Shown in pieces: positions 48,255 through 59,571 of a stretch of DNA of 64,000 nucleotides; the first letter of the stretch is position 1, and each line of letters opens with the position of its first letter. The stretch is from the NCBI RefSeq assembly GCF_000004195.4, contig NC_030677.2, positions 175,014,019-175,078,018 on the forward strand, in the 5' to 3' direction. The notes beneath the pieces were generated by a model. The model was not told the origin of the DNA, made no database searches, and worked only from the letters and a program-made list of their open reading frames with translations. The translations under genes and the position numbers were made by a program. This DNA comes from Xenopus tropicalis. Lineage: Eukaryota > Chordata > Amphibia > Anura > Pipidae.

Positions 48255-48870
48255 TATTAAAAAAAAGCCACCTTTTTTCGGCAGGTATGGATTTGTGACA
48301 AAATTCCTAGTTTTGCTATCAGTGCATATTTTTGCAAAACTGCAGAAATTGGTGCCATGGCAAAATGCCCATAGACCCCAATGTATAGTATTTTGTATAA
48401 AAAGGTCACCACAAAAACTCCCATAGACTCCAATGCAGTGATTCCCAACCAGTGGCTCAGGAGCAACATGTTACTTACCACCCCATTTGATGTTGCTCCC
48501 AGTGTCCACAAGGTAGGTGCCCATTTTTAAATCTCTTACAGACAAGTTTTGGAAGCACAGGGACACAGTTTTACTCCAAAGAGAGCCTCCTGCAGGCCAG
48601 CAGTCCACATGGGGCTACAAAATTGTCAATCAGAGCCCTTGTTTTTTTCATGCTTGTGTGGTTCACAACATGTAAAAAAAAAGGTTGGGAATCCCTGCTC
48701 CAATGTATTATGCGTGGAATAAGTCACTGAGATAAAAGAAATCACCATGAAAACCATCCATAGAAAAGGACGCAGAAAAAAGTTGCTGCTAAAAAAAGAC
48801 TTGAATGAATTCTCCCATGCTTCCGTAGATTTTTTGGTAAACTGAAATAAGACCAATTCTCTCATCACTA
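48255..48870. mobile_element. hAT relic split by a younger hAT MITE
   Basis: The right end CTCTCATCACTA is the TAGTGATGAG-type terminus. The flanks CTTAAGTG (48,247-48,254) and CTTAAGTA (48,871-48,878) form a possible 8-bp duplication with one mismatch. The left terminus is badly worn. The insert at 48,436-48,697 interrupts it. Confidence 0.5.
48436..48697 (-). mobile_element. hAT MITE, CAGGGGTCCCCAACC family
   Basis: The exact duplication CTCCAATG flanks it (48,428-48,435 and 48,698-48,705). Ends are CAGTGATTCCCAACC and GGTTGGGAATCCCTG. The orientation is the same as the copy at 26,648. Confidence 0.9.
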
Positions 48871-48878
48871 CTTAAGTA

Positions 48879-49590
48879 GATTTATAGGCAAATTTTTCAT
48901 TGTCGTCACTTCACAGTTACTTCTTTGATATACTATTTTAGCAACTGGGCAGTGGGAATGAATGCAGTGTAGCAAATTGTATTTCTTGTCACTTGCTCGT
49001 TCAGTGTTAATAGCACAGACTTTCAGAAAATCCGCTTCTCCCAATATTATTTCTGGCACTTTAGAGCTATCAGGATAACATTACTGATGGCATCATTACT
49101 GTCAAGGAAAGCTCTTTTTTAGCTGTCATGCTTAACTCTGTAACATGTAATCAGTGGACAAATCTGTACCATTTTGTTTTTTCTAAATAACTTTTACCTG
49201 CACATACATTATTTCATCGGCAAACCCAAGTAAGGTCTACAGAGACGTATGGCATTTTATACAGTTTGAAACAGAACACACAAAGCTTTGATCATTAGTC
49301 TACTTACTATTTGTGAGGATTCTAGTATTGGCAATAAGCTGATTGCATTTGAGCTGTGTTGTAGCAGCAATTGTAACTGTCCATAAGTATATATTAGCTT
49401 ACTGAAGGCCTTTTGACGTTACTTAAACCAGTTTGTTAATCTTCTAGCTAAGTAACCCAAAGCTAATTAGAATGTACATTACATACCTGGGGAAACGATG
49501 CATGTAAAGTGAGTGTAACGAAACTATCAGTTTATCATGGTATAATGTAATACTGTATAAACTACAGTATCTGATCTAATGTAATGATAG
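48879..49590. other. No gene seen
   Basis: AT-rich; nothing recognised. Confidence 0.45.
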
Positions 49591-49618
49591 GTGATAGATA
49601 GATAGATAGATAGATACA
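49591..49618. repeat. (GATA)n microsatellite
   Basis: About six tandem GATA units between GTGATAGATA and ACATGATAG. Confidence 0.9.
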
Positions 49619-49631
49619 TGATAGACAGACA

Positions 49632-49745
49632 CATAACAACCAATCAGCAGGTAGAATTTACTTGTCACCTGTTTAAAAGCAAACATCTTATTGGTTGCTA
49701 TGGGTTACGGCTCCTGGGAAAATTCCACACCTTTTATTACATTAT
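49632..49745. repeat. Partial copy of the AATAAAA palindrome
   Basis: CATAACAACCAATCAGCAGG, TTGGTTGCTATGGGTTACGG and CCTTTTATTACATTATTATT match 4,985-5,132 in reverse. Confidence 0.65.
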
Positions 49746-50494
49746 TATTATAATTATTATATATAATAATACATTATTACTGTACAATGTTTTACATCCT
49801 TCACACACAGACATACAGAATAGCTGAGGGCATTGTATTATATTTCTGTTATTCTGTATATAAGTATTTTTCCTAAAGTAGGGCTCAGTTATGATTAGCT
49901 TAGTATAAGTATTGGCATACTAAGGGATGCAAAACTGCTGAGCTTGCTGGCTTTGTCAATACATGCAGCACAAGGCTCAGTAGGCATCACAAGGGATTCC
50001 TGAGCTTAATGCCTGCAGCTGATGGAAAGAGCAAGGCTTCCAGTATGCGTTGTGTTTACAGGTTCTCTTCTTGCATGTTATAACAAATAATGGATTTCGT
50101 TAAAAAGTACTATAGAAATAGCTGTCCAAAATGCAGCAATTACATTTACATGTCTGGGTCAGTATGTTATTAGTGATAATAGAACATGCAGAAGGCTAGA
50201 GACTGTCCTGCATTTACTACCAAGGATACCTACCTTATATGGAAGTAGGAGAAAGTGTCCTTATTGACTATACAGGTATAGTGTCAAGTGTATGGGATCC
50301 TAAAGAGCATTCTACTCAACTTGAGAGCACTTTTACCTGCCCTTTGGCAAATGAGCCCTTGAATGCCTCCAAAGGTCTGAATTAAATATTGTTCATAAGC
50401 AGAAAGGTGAAAATTTGCAAAAGTGCTCATTAAAAGCTTTAATGTAGGACTTTAAGAAAAAGCCTAATGCATTTCATGCCTGATGGGACACTTA
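49746..50494. other. No gene seen
   Basis: AT-rich; nothing recognised. Confidence 0.45.
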
Positions 50495-50631
50495 GGGCAG
50501 ATTGATCAAAATGGGAGTTCTAACTTTCACCCATTGATAAATATGCATCTAACACTCCTGTAGGAATGAATAGAACATGGGTGAGCTTTTATGTATTAAG
50601 CTCTAAACTCATATTTTAATAAATCTGCCCC
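50495..50631. mobile_element. Short MITE, GGGCAGATTGATCAAAAT ends
   Basis: GGGCAGATTGATCAAAATGG on the left and CATATTTTAATAAATCTGCC on the right are inverted repeats, with TTA before and TAA after. About 137 bp, no coding content. Confidence 0.6.
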
Positions 50632-50684
50632 TAATGACTGCCCCTGACTAATCAAATTAATAATTTTGGAAACATTACTATTTC

Positions 50685-51022
50685 GGGCTCTGGCACATGG
50701 GGGAGATTAGTCGCCCGCGATAAAACTCCCTGTTCGCGGGCGACTAATCTCCCCAAGTTGCCTACCCCTGCCATCCCACCGGCGAACATGTAAGTCGCCG
50801 GCGGGATGGCAGACGCGGCGGCGCGATTTCGCGCAAATCGCCGAAAAAGACTCGCAAGTCTTTTTCGGCGATTCCCTGAAATTGCCCCGCCGCGTCTGCC
50901 ATCCCGCCGGCGACTTACATGTTCGCCGGTGGGATGGCAGGGGTAGGCAACTCGGGGAGATTAGTCGCCCGCGAACAGGGAGTTAATCGCGGGCGACTAA
51001 TCTCCCCCGTGTGCCAGAGCCC
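50685..51022. mobile_element. PIF/Harbinger-like palindromic MITE, 338 bp
   Basis: The ends GGGCTCTGGCACATGGGGGA and its complement up to CCAGAGCCC bound two arms of about 165 bases that pair almost without mismatch around GAAAAAGACTCGCAAGTC (near 50,845). The flanks are TTC and TTA, close to a TTA duplication. It is strongly GC-rich (CGCCGGCGGGATGGCAG). An open frame in one arm is an artefact. Confidence 0.8.
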
Positions 51023-51908
51023 TTACAGGTATGGGATTTATTATCTAATCAAGCAATTTATTTTGATTAGTCTAGTACAATTAGTCAAAGAAAGAAACTC
51101 TCTAATTGGTTGCATTTCCAACTGCATTGGTGCCACGTAGCATGTTAGAAGATTAAAGATCTATAGAACAGGTGAGTAGTATGCTAGTATTCTTCTATTT
51201 ATAGTACAATCATCATAAATAGTTGGTTTACTGAGAAAGTGTGAACTTTTCAATAATTATGTATTTAATTTAAAAAATCCTTTGATGGCCAATACATTTG
51301 TTTTATTTTGGTTCAAACAATTCCTATCTGGTTAGTTTCAATTTTATACTCAACATGTGATTTTTTAAAGGGAGTATTTGTATGTGATTTAATTCATATA
51401 GGCAGCTAATTTGTATTTAATGCAAACTAATGGATTTTATGTAAATGTAGCATGTGGCAGTCTATTTAAAAAACAAATTATCTCTAGTTTCATTTCAGCT
51501 ATTTTAATTAAATTTACAGCGTGTGTGTTTATGTACAAGTATTGGATTGCAGGCTTAAAATGTTGTATTTAAAGTGTGTCTTTTTCATTTTAATTTGTCT
51601 TGGAGAACAAAAAAGTGCATTATTTTCTCAGCACGGACACTGGTAAGAGTCCTGACCAAAATATTCATTGATTCAGGAAAAAAATCCAATGCTCTCAATT
51701 AACACCACTTGAATTCCACTAAAAAACTAATATATTAAAAATGAAAAAAAAAAATAAATAATAAAAACCTTACCTTGTGGACATGGTTTATGAAATCAAG
51801 TAATAAAGGAGGATTTTCTCTGCACTTATGTAGTTCTTCAAAGATAATAGATTTGGACAAAAGAAAAAAAAATATATGCCAATAGATGGATGATATTGAT
51901 TTTTATTG
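51023..51908. other. No gene seen; short MITE end
   Basis: It opens at 51,024 with TACAGGTATGGGATTTATTA, a lone end of the TACAGGTATGGG family. The rest is AT-rich. Confidence 0.5.
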
Positions 51909-52229
51909 TACAGGTATGGGACCTGTTATTGGGACCTGGGGCTTTCTGGATAAGGGGTCTTTCCGTAATTTGGATCTTCATACCTTAATCTGCTAAAAAT
52001 AATTTAAATATTGAATAAACCCAATAGGTTTGTTTTGCTTCAAATAAGAATTAATTGTATCTTAGTTGGGATCAAGTACAAGTTCTTGGATTATTATTAC
52101 AGAGAATAAGGGAATAATTTTAAAAAATTAGAATTATTTGCTTAAAATGGAGTCTATAGGAGATGGCCTTTCCGTAATACAAGAACTTTCTGGATAACGG
52201 GTTTCCGGATAAGCGATTCCATACCTGTA
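51909..52229 (+). mobile_element. TACAGGTATGGG-type MITE, near complete
   Basis: TACAGGTATGGGACCTGTTA to GCGATTCCATACCTGTA. The interior carries CCGTAATTTGGATCTTCATA and TCTGGATAACGGGTTTCCGG. Confidence 0.9.
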
Positions 52230-52523
52230 CTGTGCTATCATTGAACACATCTTGAATGAATTGCTTCTGATATGTGGCTGTTTGGAAGGAGAATTCTACA
52301 TCACCTAGATGTGTTTCCACTATAACCATGCTCTTTTGTTTACTCTTTAAAAAAACAGAAGCAGAATGCTAGCAGAACTCATTGCTGAGGTTTAATAACT
52401 AGAAACGGGGCAAAATGTGAAATTAAAGTCTCATCCTACTACTTGTTAGTATGTGCAATATCACCAGTCAAGCTTCTCATTATGTCAAAACCTAACAGGT
52501 TGAAGCTGGGTAAAGGATGAATA
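52230..52523. other. No gene seen
   Basis: Spacer between two MITEs of the same family in opposite orientation; nothing recognised. Confidence 0.45.
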
Positions 52524-52775
52524 TACAGGTATGGGATCTGTTATCCAGAAACCCATTATCCAGAAAGTTCTGCATTATGGAAGGCCATTTCCCATACACT
52601 TCATTCCCTTTAATAATAAAACAGTGCCTTGTACTTGAAAGGTAACTAAGCTGTATGAATCCATGTTGGCGGCAAAACAATCCTATTGGGTTTTTTTTAA
52701 TGATATTTAGTAGAGTTATGGTATGGGGATCCAAATTACAGAAAGGCCCCAAGCCTTTCTGGATATGTTATGCAA
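52524..52775 (-). mobile_element. TACAGGTATGGG-type MITE, right end lost
   Basis: TACAGGTATGGGATCTGTTA, CCTTGTACTTGAAAGG, AACAATCCTATTGGGTT and CCCCAAGCCTTTCTGGATA occur in order; the final CCATACCTGTA is missing. Confidence 0.8.
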
Positions 52776-53443
52776 AATATTATTATATATTAATGTAATA
52801 CAAGCCATAAGCCTGCTATTTAAGAAAAAAAAAATCACCAGGTGATTTGTTGCATTCTAGCCAAGAACAGAGTTTCTAAGGTTTGTTTTTTTTTGCAGTC
52901 CCTGCTTTTCTGGCTGTGGGTGACTGAGAGCTTTGGTTGATTATGATGAAGGGATCTTTGTTAAATAAGAGTGGTTTGTTTGCAAGAGGCACAGTTTTAT
53001 AAATCCATAGATTTAGGGGAAAATCAGCAAGGTCACATCATTATCATTAATTTATAATTTTTTTCTAAAAAGAACAAAAAAATAATCTGAACAAAGATTG
53101 ATATTAGTTTTCTTTATTTCTATCCCTGCAGCAAATGCCAAGGACACACTTGATTTACCATACTCACAGAATGAAGCATTCCATGTGTGGTTATTAAGTT
53201 GTTGGTATGAGATTTTCAGCAAATTAATGTGTACTAAATAATATGGAATGAAAGGGAAATTTACCAGTACATTTTAATATTAATTATTGTAAGGTAAGGT
53301 AAGGTAGCAGTAAATCATGATTATAGTATATAGACAGTCAAATAGAATACTTGGCAAATACATTTGGCTATAATTTATGTGGCAGTGTTGTTCAGTTGAA
53401 TAGTTGTATGCTTTTTAACTAAAATGTTTCCATGGTCAAAGAG
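52776..53443. other. No gene seen
   Basis: AT-rich, with a short GTAAG tandem (AAGGTAAGGTAAGGTA) near 53,291-53,306. Confidence 0.45.
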
Positions 53444-53451
53444 TCTATCAA

Positions 53452-53724
53452 CAGTGTCAGACTAGGGTACCAGGGGCCCACCAGAAAACCTCCGACTGTG
53501 GGCCCAGTCTCCATACAATGTTTCCTTCTCTCTTCACTGGCATTATTTATTCTCTTAATCACTTCCCCATATATATATTATTATTATTTATTCTTCCTTC
53601 TATTTATTTTCTTTGTTCACATATAGAAATGAGGAATGACCATGACATACAAGGAAAATGGCTGAGTGAGCAAGAGGGCCCATTGACATCCGGGCCCACC
53701 GGGAGATTTCCTGGTCCAACACTG
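53452..53724. mobile_element. hAT MITE, CAGGGTYGGACTGGGCC family, diverged
   Basis: Ends CAGTGTCAGACTAGGGTACC and GGTCCAACACTG are inverted repeats; CAGGGGCCCACCAG and GGGCCCACCGGGAG lie inside. The flanks TCTATCAA and TCCATCAG agree at six of eight positions. Confidence 0.68.
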
Positions 53725-53732
53725 TCCATCAG

Positions 53733-54794
53733 TATCAAATCTGGACATAGTATGGATTTGTTATTATATTCATCATTCTGTATCTTGTTGCTCATTGAAT
53801 CTCAAATTCCAAATTGTATAGACATTTGTCATAGTAAGAAATGTATTCAAATGCTTGCATGTACTATAGATAGGTATTTCTATGGGGAAATTAAATATAA
53901 AAGTGGAAAAAATGTACATTGTATTAACAATAAAAAAGATTTTTATTTTGTCACATTACATATTGAATTGTAAATGTTCAAAGATCCTTTTCTAAGACCT
54001 GCTTAATTATTCAGGCAAATGATACTGTATAATAATGTGCAATATTTTTCCTTTGCCATATGCATTGGTAAATACTTTTTTTTTTTAGATTTTCTTAATG
54101 CAAAAGAAAATGTTTTTGGACAAAAAAAAATATTTTTTTTGTTAATTCATTACATTTCTCCATAATGCTTGATTATCAAATTTGACACTAGATACCTCAT
54201 CCTTTACATGCCATTATTTACTATGTGGATACTTATACATAACTAGGAGCTGAAGAGGAATGGATGCTCAAATTTATCTAAGCTTTATAGAAAACAAATT
54301 ATCCATCTTCAAAGAGGAATGGCTTAGAAAATTTGGTGAGTTATTTTACAACCAAATTTTTTATGAGATAGTAGACCCTTGGATAATTTTATTTTGGGTT
54401 CAAAGTACAAAGTTCCCTACATGTCAGAAATTTGTTTGTGTAGAGGGTCAACTATAATTCTTGAATTTATCAGATTACATGATTGTGCACAGTGCATAGT
54501 AGGATAGTTACAAATCTTGCTCTAGAAACTGTAGATTTGATCACATTAAAACAAGCTTATCTCTGCTAAAGACCACTAAAAGCATTTACCAGGAGAACTG
54601 TGACTTCAACTGTCGATGGTATAAAAGTTAATTCTTCTTAGCTGAACAATTACGAACAACCCAACACTATACAATAAGAAGTGAGCAAACCAAATTTTAA
54701 TTACGATTGCCCCCCCCCCGTACTCTCTGGAAGGCAAAATACTATAACATTCCTGTAATGACTATGATATGGGATTATATTTACTGCGTGTGGG
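53733..54794. other. No gene seen
   Basis: AT-rich. A run of nine C residues lies at about 54,711-54,719. Confidence 0.45.
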
Positions 54795-55650
54795 GAGACT
54801 GATTTATCAAAAATGGAATTTCCAGTTTTACATTGTAAAATCATGAAAAAAAAGTCTACCAAATCTTGAATAAGTCTCCAAAACACAAATGTAAAAAATA
54901 GCTTGAATTTTGCCAACAACTCACATTTGACTTCTACATGAACCTGGTATTCAAGTAATGAATCTTAAACATTTTAGTCTTTGAACTTCAAATTGGCTTT
55001 TTTATTTTATTTGTTTTTTGATTCACGGAAATTTACTTGAATTGATTTTTTTGAAAAAATGTTTGTAAGATGCAAATTGAGCACCAAAGTAAAATCCAAG
55101 ACATTAATAGATTCCTGTATGTGGTTAAGTTTACATGCAAATGATTATGATTGTGATTAGTGATGGGCAAAAATATTCGCCAGGTATGGATTCGCAGCGA
55201 ATTTCTGGATTTCACCATTGGCAGATTTTTTGCGAAATGGGAGACAAAATTTGCTGCACATCAGAAAATTGTCACCCGTGTCAAAAGAATTGTCAGAACT
55301 CAAAAAAGAATTGTCTCACTCGTCAAACATATTGTCGCGCATCAAAAGAATTCTCTTTTGCCAAAAAGAATTGTCTCTCATCAAAAGAATTGTCTCTCGC
55401 ATCAAAAAGAATTCTCTCTCTCATCAAAAGAATTATCGCACACAATCATTTTTTTCCCCCATTTCGCAAATCTTTTGAAAGATTCACAAATTTTCCGGTG
55501 AAGAGAAACAGGGCAGATTTGCTCATCACTAATTGTTATCTCTTGTTTAGTCTTGTTTAGCCTGTTAGTCTGAACCGTCATTCAAAGTTATTATTTTTAA
55601 CGCAAAATCTAAGAAAAAAAAACAAACATTGATAAATAACCCATTAAAGT
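54795..55650. mobile_element. Possible old inverted-repeat element around a hAT copy
   Basis: The left motif GATTTATCAAAAATGG and right motif CATTGATAAATAACCC could be its worn termini. The interior is AT-rich and diverged. The hAT element at 55,158-55,531 would be nested in it. Confidence 0.3.
55158..55531. mobile_element. hAT element, TAGTGATGGGC family, 374 bp
   Basis: Ends TAGTGATGGGCAAAAATATT and GGCAGATTTGCTCATCACTA are inverted repeats. Flanks ATTGTGAT (55,150-55,157) and ATTGTTAT (55,532-55,539) are an 8-bp duplication with one mismatch. Between about 55,283 and 55,440 units of CAAAAGAATTGTCTC repeat every 20-26 bases. The overlapping lysine/serine-rich frames in all three phases come from this array. 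Confidence 0.85.
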
Positions 55651-56743
55651 ACTAAGGAAATGTAAAAAATGCATAATTTACAACTAAATGCTAATTTTGA
55701 TTAAAAAGTTAGCGTCTGTCTGTCTATGCAACTGTCTATTGTTTATATATAGTGTTGCTGGTGTGTATTTTGCGCACTTTAGGTCTTTCTGGATACTTTA
55801 ATGTGGGAAGTCTGCATTCAGACCCCCAATACCAGCAAATATATGGGGTAAAATGGAGTATTTCATGTAGATCAATTCCTTTCTCAGATAAATGCAGTAT
55901 AACTAGATTCTTTGTTTTCTTTGTTAATTTGGTTGTTTTTTCTCTTTTTGATTTGTTTCAAATGTTAGTGTTTTGCAGCACTTCAGGAGCATATGCTGGA
56001 AAGGCTGTTTTTTTCTTTATTGGTTTTCTTAAACAGAAGAATGTTTTAGTATGACATTTATTCAGCCTCAGAGGATTAGTAAATGTGCAGTTTAGAATTT
56101 TAACTTGACATTGTCATGTAGTAAATATTCAATGAGCATAAAATATGAAGCAATATCTAACAAGACATGCACATGGATTGACTTTGGTAAAGTTTATATA
56201 ACAAATGTAAATTTGCTCATGACACAGAAGGTTGTGAAAGCAGTCTGCTGCAGTCATCAGCGCTCTTCTATGTCAAAATGAGACCCATTTATGGAAAATA
56301 ATTGTTTGTATTGTTCTTGGTTCCTATGTGTTTTCTATAATAACAAAGTGCAGGAGTAGCATGGGGTTTCTGTATGACATAGAAAGGCACCTTCACTTGC
56401 TGTTAAACCATTCTCATAGTGCTTTATTTAGGACTCAGTAAACAGTTCTGCATGACCTGCATCTCAGAATACTCATTGCATTTTCTCTCCATGTAGATCA
56501 GAATGAGTTCTTTTGCCTGCCTGCCTGCTGCTCTTTCACCTTGTCCTTTGCTGCCCTTGTCCTTATGATTGAATCTATGCAAGTGCTGGTTTAATAAGAG
56601 GTGCAACAATTACACCACATGTAGCACCATCTACTTAGCACTAATCTAAAGCATATCTCTAGCACAAAAAAAACAGTGCTCAGCACAAGGGCACCATTTA
56701 CAGGCACTGTGCCCACAAGTGTTCCTTTTTGTGAGTCAGCAAT
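55651..56743. other. No gene seen
   Basis: A 100-codon plus-strand frame (55,752-56,054) is hydrophobic but featureless. A 126-codon minus-strand frame (56,591-56,971) starts inside the composite repeat at right. Nothing was recognised. Confidence 0.4.
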
Positions 56744-57673
56744 AGAGATGTAGCGAACTGTTCGCCGGCGAACTAATTCGCGCGAACATCGGGTGTTCGC
56801 AAGTTCGCGAACTTTTAGCAATGTTCGCAATTTTGGGTTCGCCTTAGCTGGAGCCAAATTTTGACCTCTCACCCCAGACCAGCAGATACATGGCAGCCAA
56901 TCAGGCAGCTCTCCCTCCTGGACCACCACCCCCCCCCCCCGCTGGACCACTCCCTTCCATATATAAACCAAAGCCCAGCAGCCATTTTACATTCTGCCTG
57001 TGTGTGCTTGATGAGTTAGCATAGGGAGAGAGCTGTGCCGGGATTTGAGGGACAGTTTAGGTAGCTTTGCTGACTAGTAATCTACTTTCTACTGCTCTGT
57101 ATGTAGCTGCTGTGGGCAGCTGTCCTGCTGATCTCATCTGCTGTAACCCAATAGTCCTTGTAAGGACTGCTTTTATTTTCTGATTACTGTTACTCTTCTT
57201 TTCATTGTGTACTGCAGCTCCGTCTGTGTGTGTGTTGGAGACAGACATAGTAGTATTAGTAGTATTACACAAGTTTAGAAATATAGTGTGATTTCTGCCC
57301 TTTACAGCACAAAACGCAACGCTGTGTCAACAACGTATTTTTCAGAGAAATTTTTGCCCTTGATCCCCCTCCTGCATGCCACTGTCCAGGTCGTGGCATG
57401 CCAGAGGGGGATCAAGGGCAAAAATTTCTCTGAAAAATACGTTGTTGACACAGCGTTGCGTTTTGTGCTGTAAAGGGCAGTCCCCCAACCCCCCCCCAAG
57501 AGGCCCCCCTAACCCCACCGTAGGGCCCCCACCCAACGTCCTCCTCGAGCGTGCATAAATTTAACGCATCAGAGGAGGAACAGTCGGGCAGGGGGAGTGC
57601 CGCAAAGGTTAGGACTGGGCCACTGGGGCCCACCGGGATTTTTCCCAGTGTCCCGGTGGCCCAGTCCGACCCT
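56744..57673. mobile_element. Chimeric hAT composite with hairpin
   Basis: The left end TAGAGATGTAGCGAACTGTT is the terminus of the 4,362 family. The right end GGCCCAGTCCGACCCTG is the terminus of the CAGGGTYGGACTGGGCC family (12,781). Between them lie a TATA-like TATATAAA (about 56,960), a unique stretch, and a 186-bp hairpin. Neither family has its second end, and no shared flanking duplication was found, so two elements have merged or one carries part of the other. Confidence 0.6.
57295..57480. repeat. 186-bp near-perfect hairpin
   Basis: The left arm CTGCCCTTTACAGCACAAAA... pairs with the right arm ...GTGCTGTAAAGGGCAG over about 88 bases per arm, with few mismatches near the loop (TGTCCAGGTC). 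One arm is also present, diverged, at 4,537-4,605. Confidence 0.9.
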
Positions 57674-58149
57674 GGACACACGGAGCTACCAGTAGCAGCT
57701 ACTTGTTGTGGCTACTTATAAAGACAGTGCTGATCATTTACTAATAACTGTCTCTACGTATGCTGTAGCAGAGAAAATTGTATCAGTATCAGTATTGTCT
57801 ATGGCAGGGTATTTTCTGGAGTTAAGTAGCCATGAAAAAGTAGCTGCTACTAGTATCAGTGTGTCTTCACCATTATAGGACGCCATTCACAAGCAGGTGC
57901 AATTCTTTGTACCACATAGCAGAGGCACAAAGATACCACAGCATACACAAAGGCAAATGTAAGCTGCATTGTGAATACATACCTGGCTCTTTTACCATTT
58001 TTAGTAATTTGCATTTTGCCCCACTTAAGTAAATGAAGCTTACTTATTGCTCACTTATTGCTGGTATTTTTTTCAGTGTCTCTCTTTGGTGAGGGCACCA
58101 AAATAGTCAATCTTTGCCCAATCTGACCACCCACATGAGGTGGCTGACA
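57674..58149. other. No gene seen
   Basis: Nothing recognised. Confidence 0.45.
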
Positions 58150-58272
58150 TACCGTATTTTTCGCCGTATAAGACGCACTTTTTCTTCCCCAAAACTGGGG
58201 GTGAAAAGTTGGTGCATCTTATATGACAAACTGCGTCTTCCTCTATGTGCCGTGGCTCTCTGCTACATCCTC

Positions 58273-58336
58273 GCTTTTATAAGGTTGCGCCCGTGCGTAC
58301 TGACGTCACACGCACAGGGCGCAACCTTATAAAAGC
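58273..58336. promoter_or_regulatory. Symmetric CRE with two outward TATA-like boxes
   Basis: GCTTTTATAAGGTTGCGCCC (58,273-58,292) and its exact complement (58,317-58,336) flank TGACGTCA (58,301-58,308). Each arm contains TTATAAAAG read outward from the CRE. The layout would suit a bidirectional promoter; activity is inference. Confidence 0.5.
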
Positions 58337-58418
58337 ACAGAAGTAGCTGGGAGCCGCGGCACAGAGAGGAAGACATCACGGGAGCCGGAGGCCACTGGGG
58401 GGAGGTTAGGGGGGAAAT

Positions 58419-58670
58419 GGAAGGTGCTTGGGGGCCCTGGGGGAAGCTGAAGAATGCTGGGGGTGCCGTTGGGGAGCTGGAGGATGCTTGGAGGCCCTGG
58501 GGGACGCTGAAGAATACTTGGGGGGCCCTGGGGGAAGCTGAAGAATACTTGGGGGGGCCCTGGGGGAAGCTGAAGGATACTTGGGGGGGCCTGGGGGAAG
58601 CTGAAGGATACTTGGGGGGGGCCCTGGGGGAAGCTGAAGGATGCTTGGGGGGGGCCCTGGGGGAAGCCTC
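58419..58670. repeat. GC-rich minisatellite, about 31-bp unit
   Basis: About eight units of GGGGCCCTGGGGGAAGCTGA then AGGATACTTG, with changes in G-run length. The proline-rich and glycine-rich frames on the two strands are by-products. Confidence 0.9.
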
Positions 58671-58823
58671 ATTATGTGCGAGCCCAGAGACAATTAACTT
58701 TATACAGTTGATATAAAATATTTTACTACAGTATTTGGTTCAGAATCTTTTTTTTCTAGATTTTCCTCCTTTAAAATTGGGTGCGTCTTATATTCCGCGT
58801 CTTATAGGGCGAAAAATACGGTA

Positions 58824-59571
58824 GATGCTTTAGTTATTTCTAATCAATATCTGACTGAGCCCCCTTGACATATCAATTAGAAATTTCATCATACAAGGCC
58901 CAGGCAATGACACATATGCTGCTAAATCAGCATTTGTAAACCAAAATGGCATGCAAGCCGTAGTCAGGACCTCACTGAGGCAAAGCAGGAACAGCAAAAT
59001 AAGGCCCAAAAAATCTTTATTCCATATTAACGCTATATAAAATTTCTACACACTGCCCCCTCTTTTATCTATGAATCCTACATTATTTTTCCTACATCAA
59101 CAATGACTGTTATATTTAAAGAACATATACATTTTCTTATATGCTTACAAACACTCGCATATAGTATATAGTGATAGAAGTTACTTGCCTCTTTATTGAA
59201 AAATTATGCAAAGACATTTTTCTATTGTGATTTACATGTATGTCCAATACCGGCTGCTATAAATCTTATACATTTGTTTTGCAGGGAAATATGAAATGAA
59301 TTTTGCTCTTGGGTATATGGAGAGGAATTATAGTAAATCATGAAAAGAATTCACAAACATTTAAATCTATTCAAGCTAAAGATGGGACATGAGTAATTGC
59401 AAACTGGCTGTTGATACAAGTGTTGCATGCTAATTGCCCTTAGAGCAAATGCTTCATCTGAATACTCAGAGCAAAGGCAGATACTGTACTATGGGTAGAA
59501 ACACATGTAACCCCTATTTGGCTGTAAAACAGTCAAACCATGGCTAGTATAGGTTTAGAGCATCGGGCACA
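58824..59571. other. No gene seen
   Basis: AT-rich; nothing recognised. Confidence 0.45.

Larger units (their letters stand above)
58150..58823. mobile_element. TA-flanked inverted-repeat element, 674 bp
   Basis: Ends TACCGTATTTTTCGCCGTAT and GGGCGAAAAATACGGTA are inverted repeats with TA outermost. Sub-terminal AAGACGCAC and GTGCGTCTTAT also pair. The TA duplication fits the Tc1/mariner group; no transposase is present. Inside are a CRE/TATA palindrome and a GC-rich minisatellite. Confidence 0.8.

Noticed and set aside
55135..55560. Three overlapping lysine/serine-rich frames
   Set aside because: They come from the tandem units in the hAT element at 55,158.
58406..58716. Proline-rich and glycine-rich repetitive proteins
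   Set aside because: Both strands are open across a G-rich minisatellite, so neither is evidence for coding.
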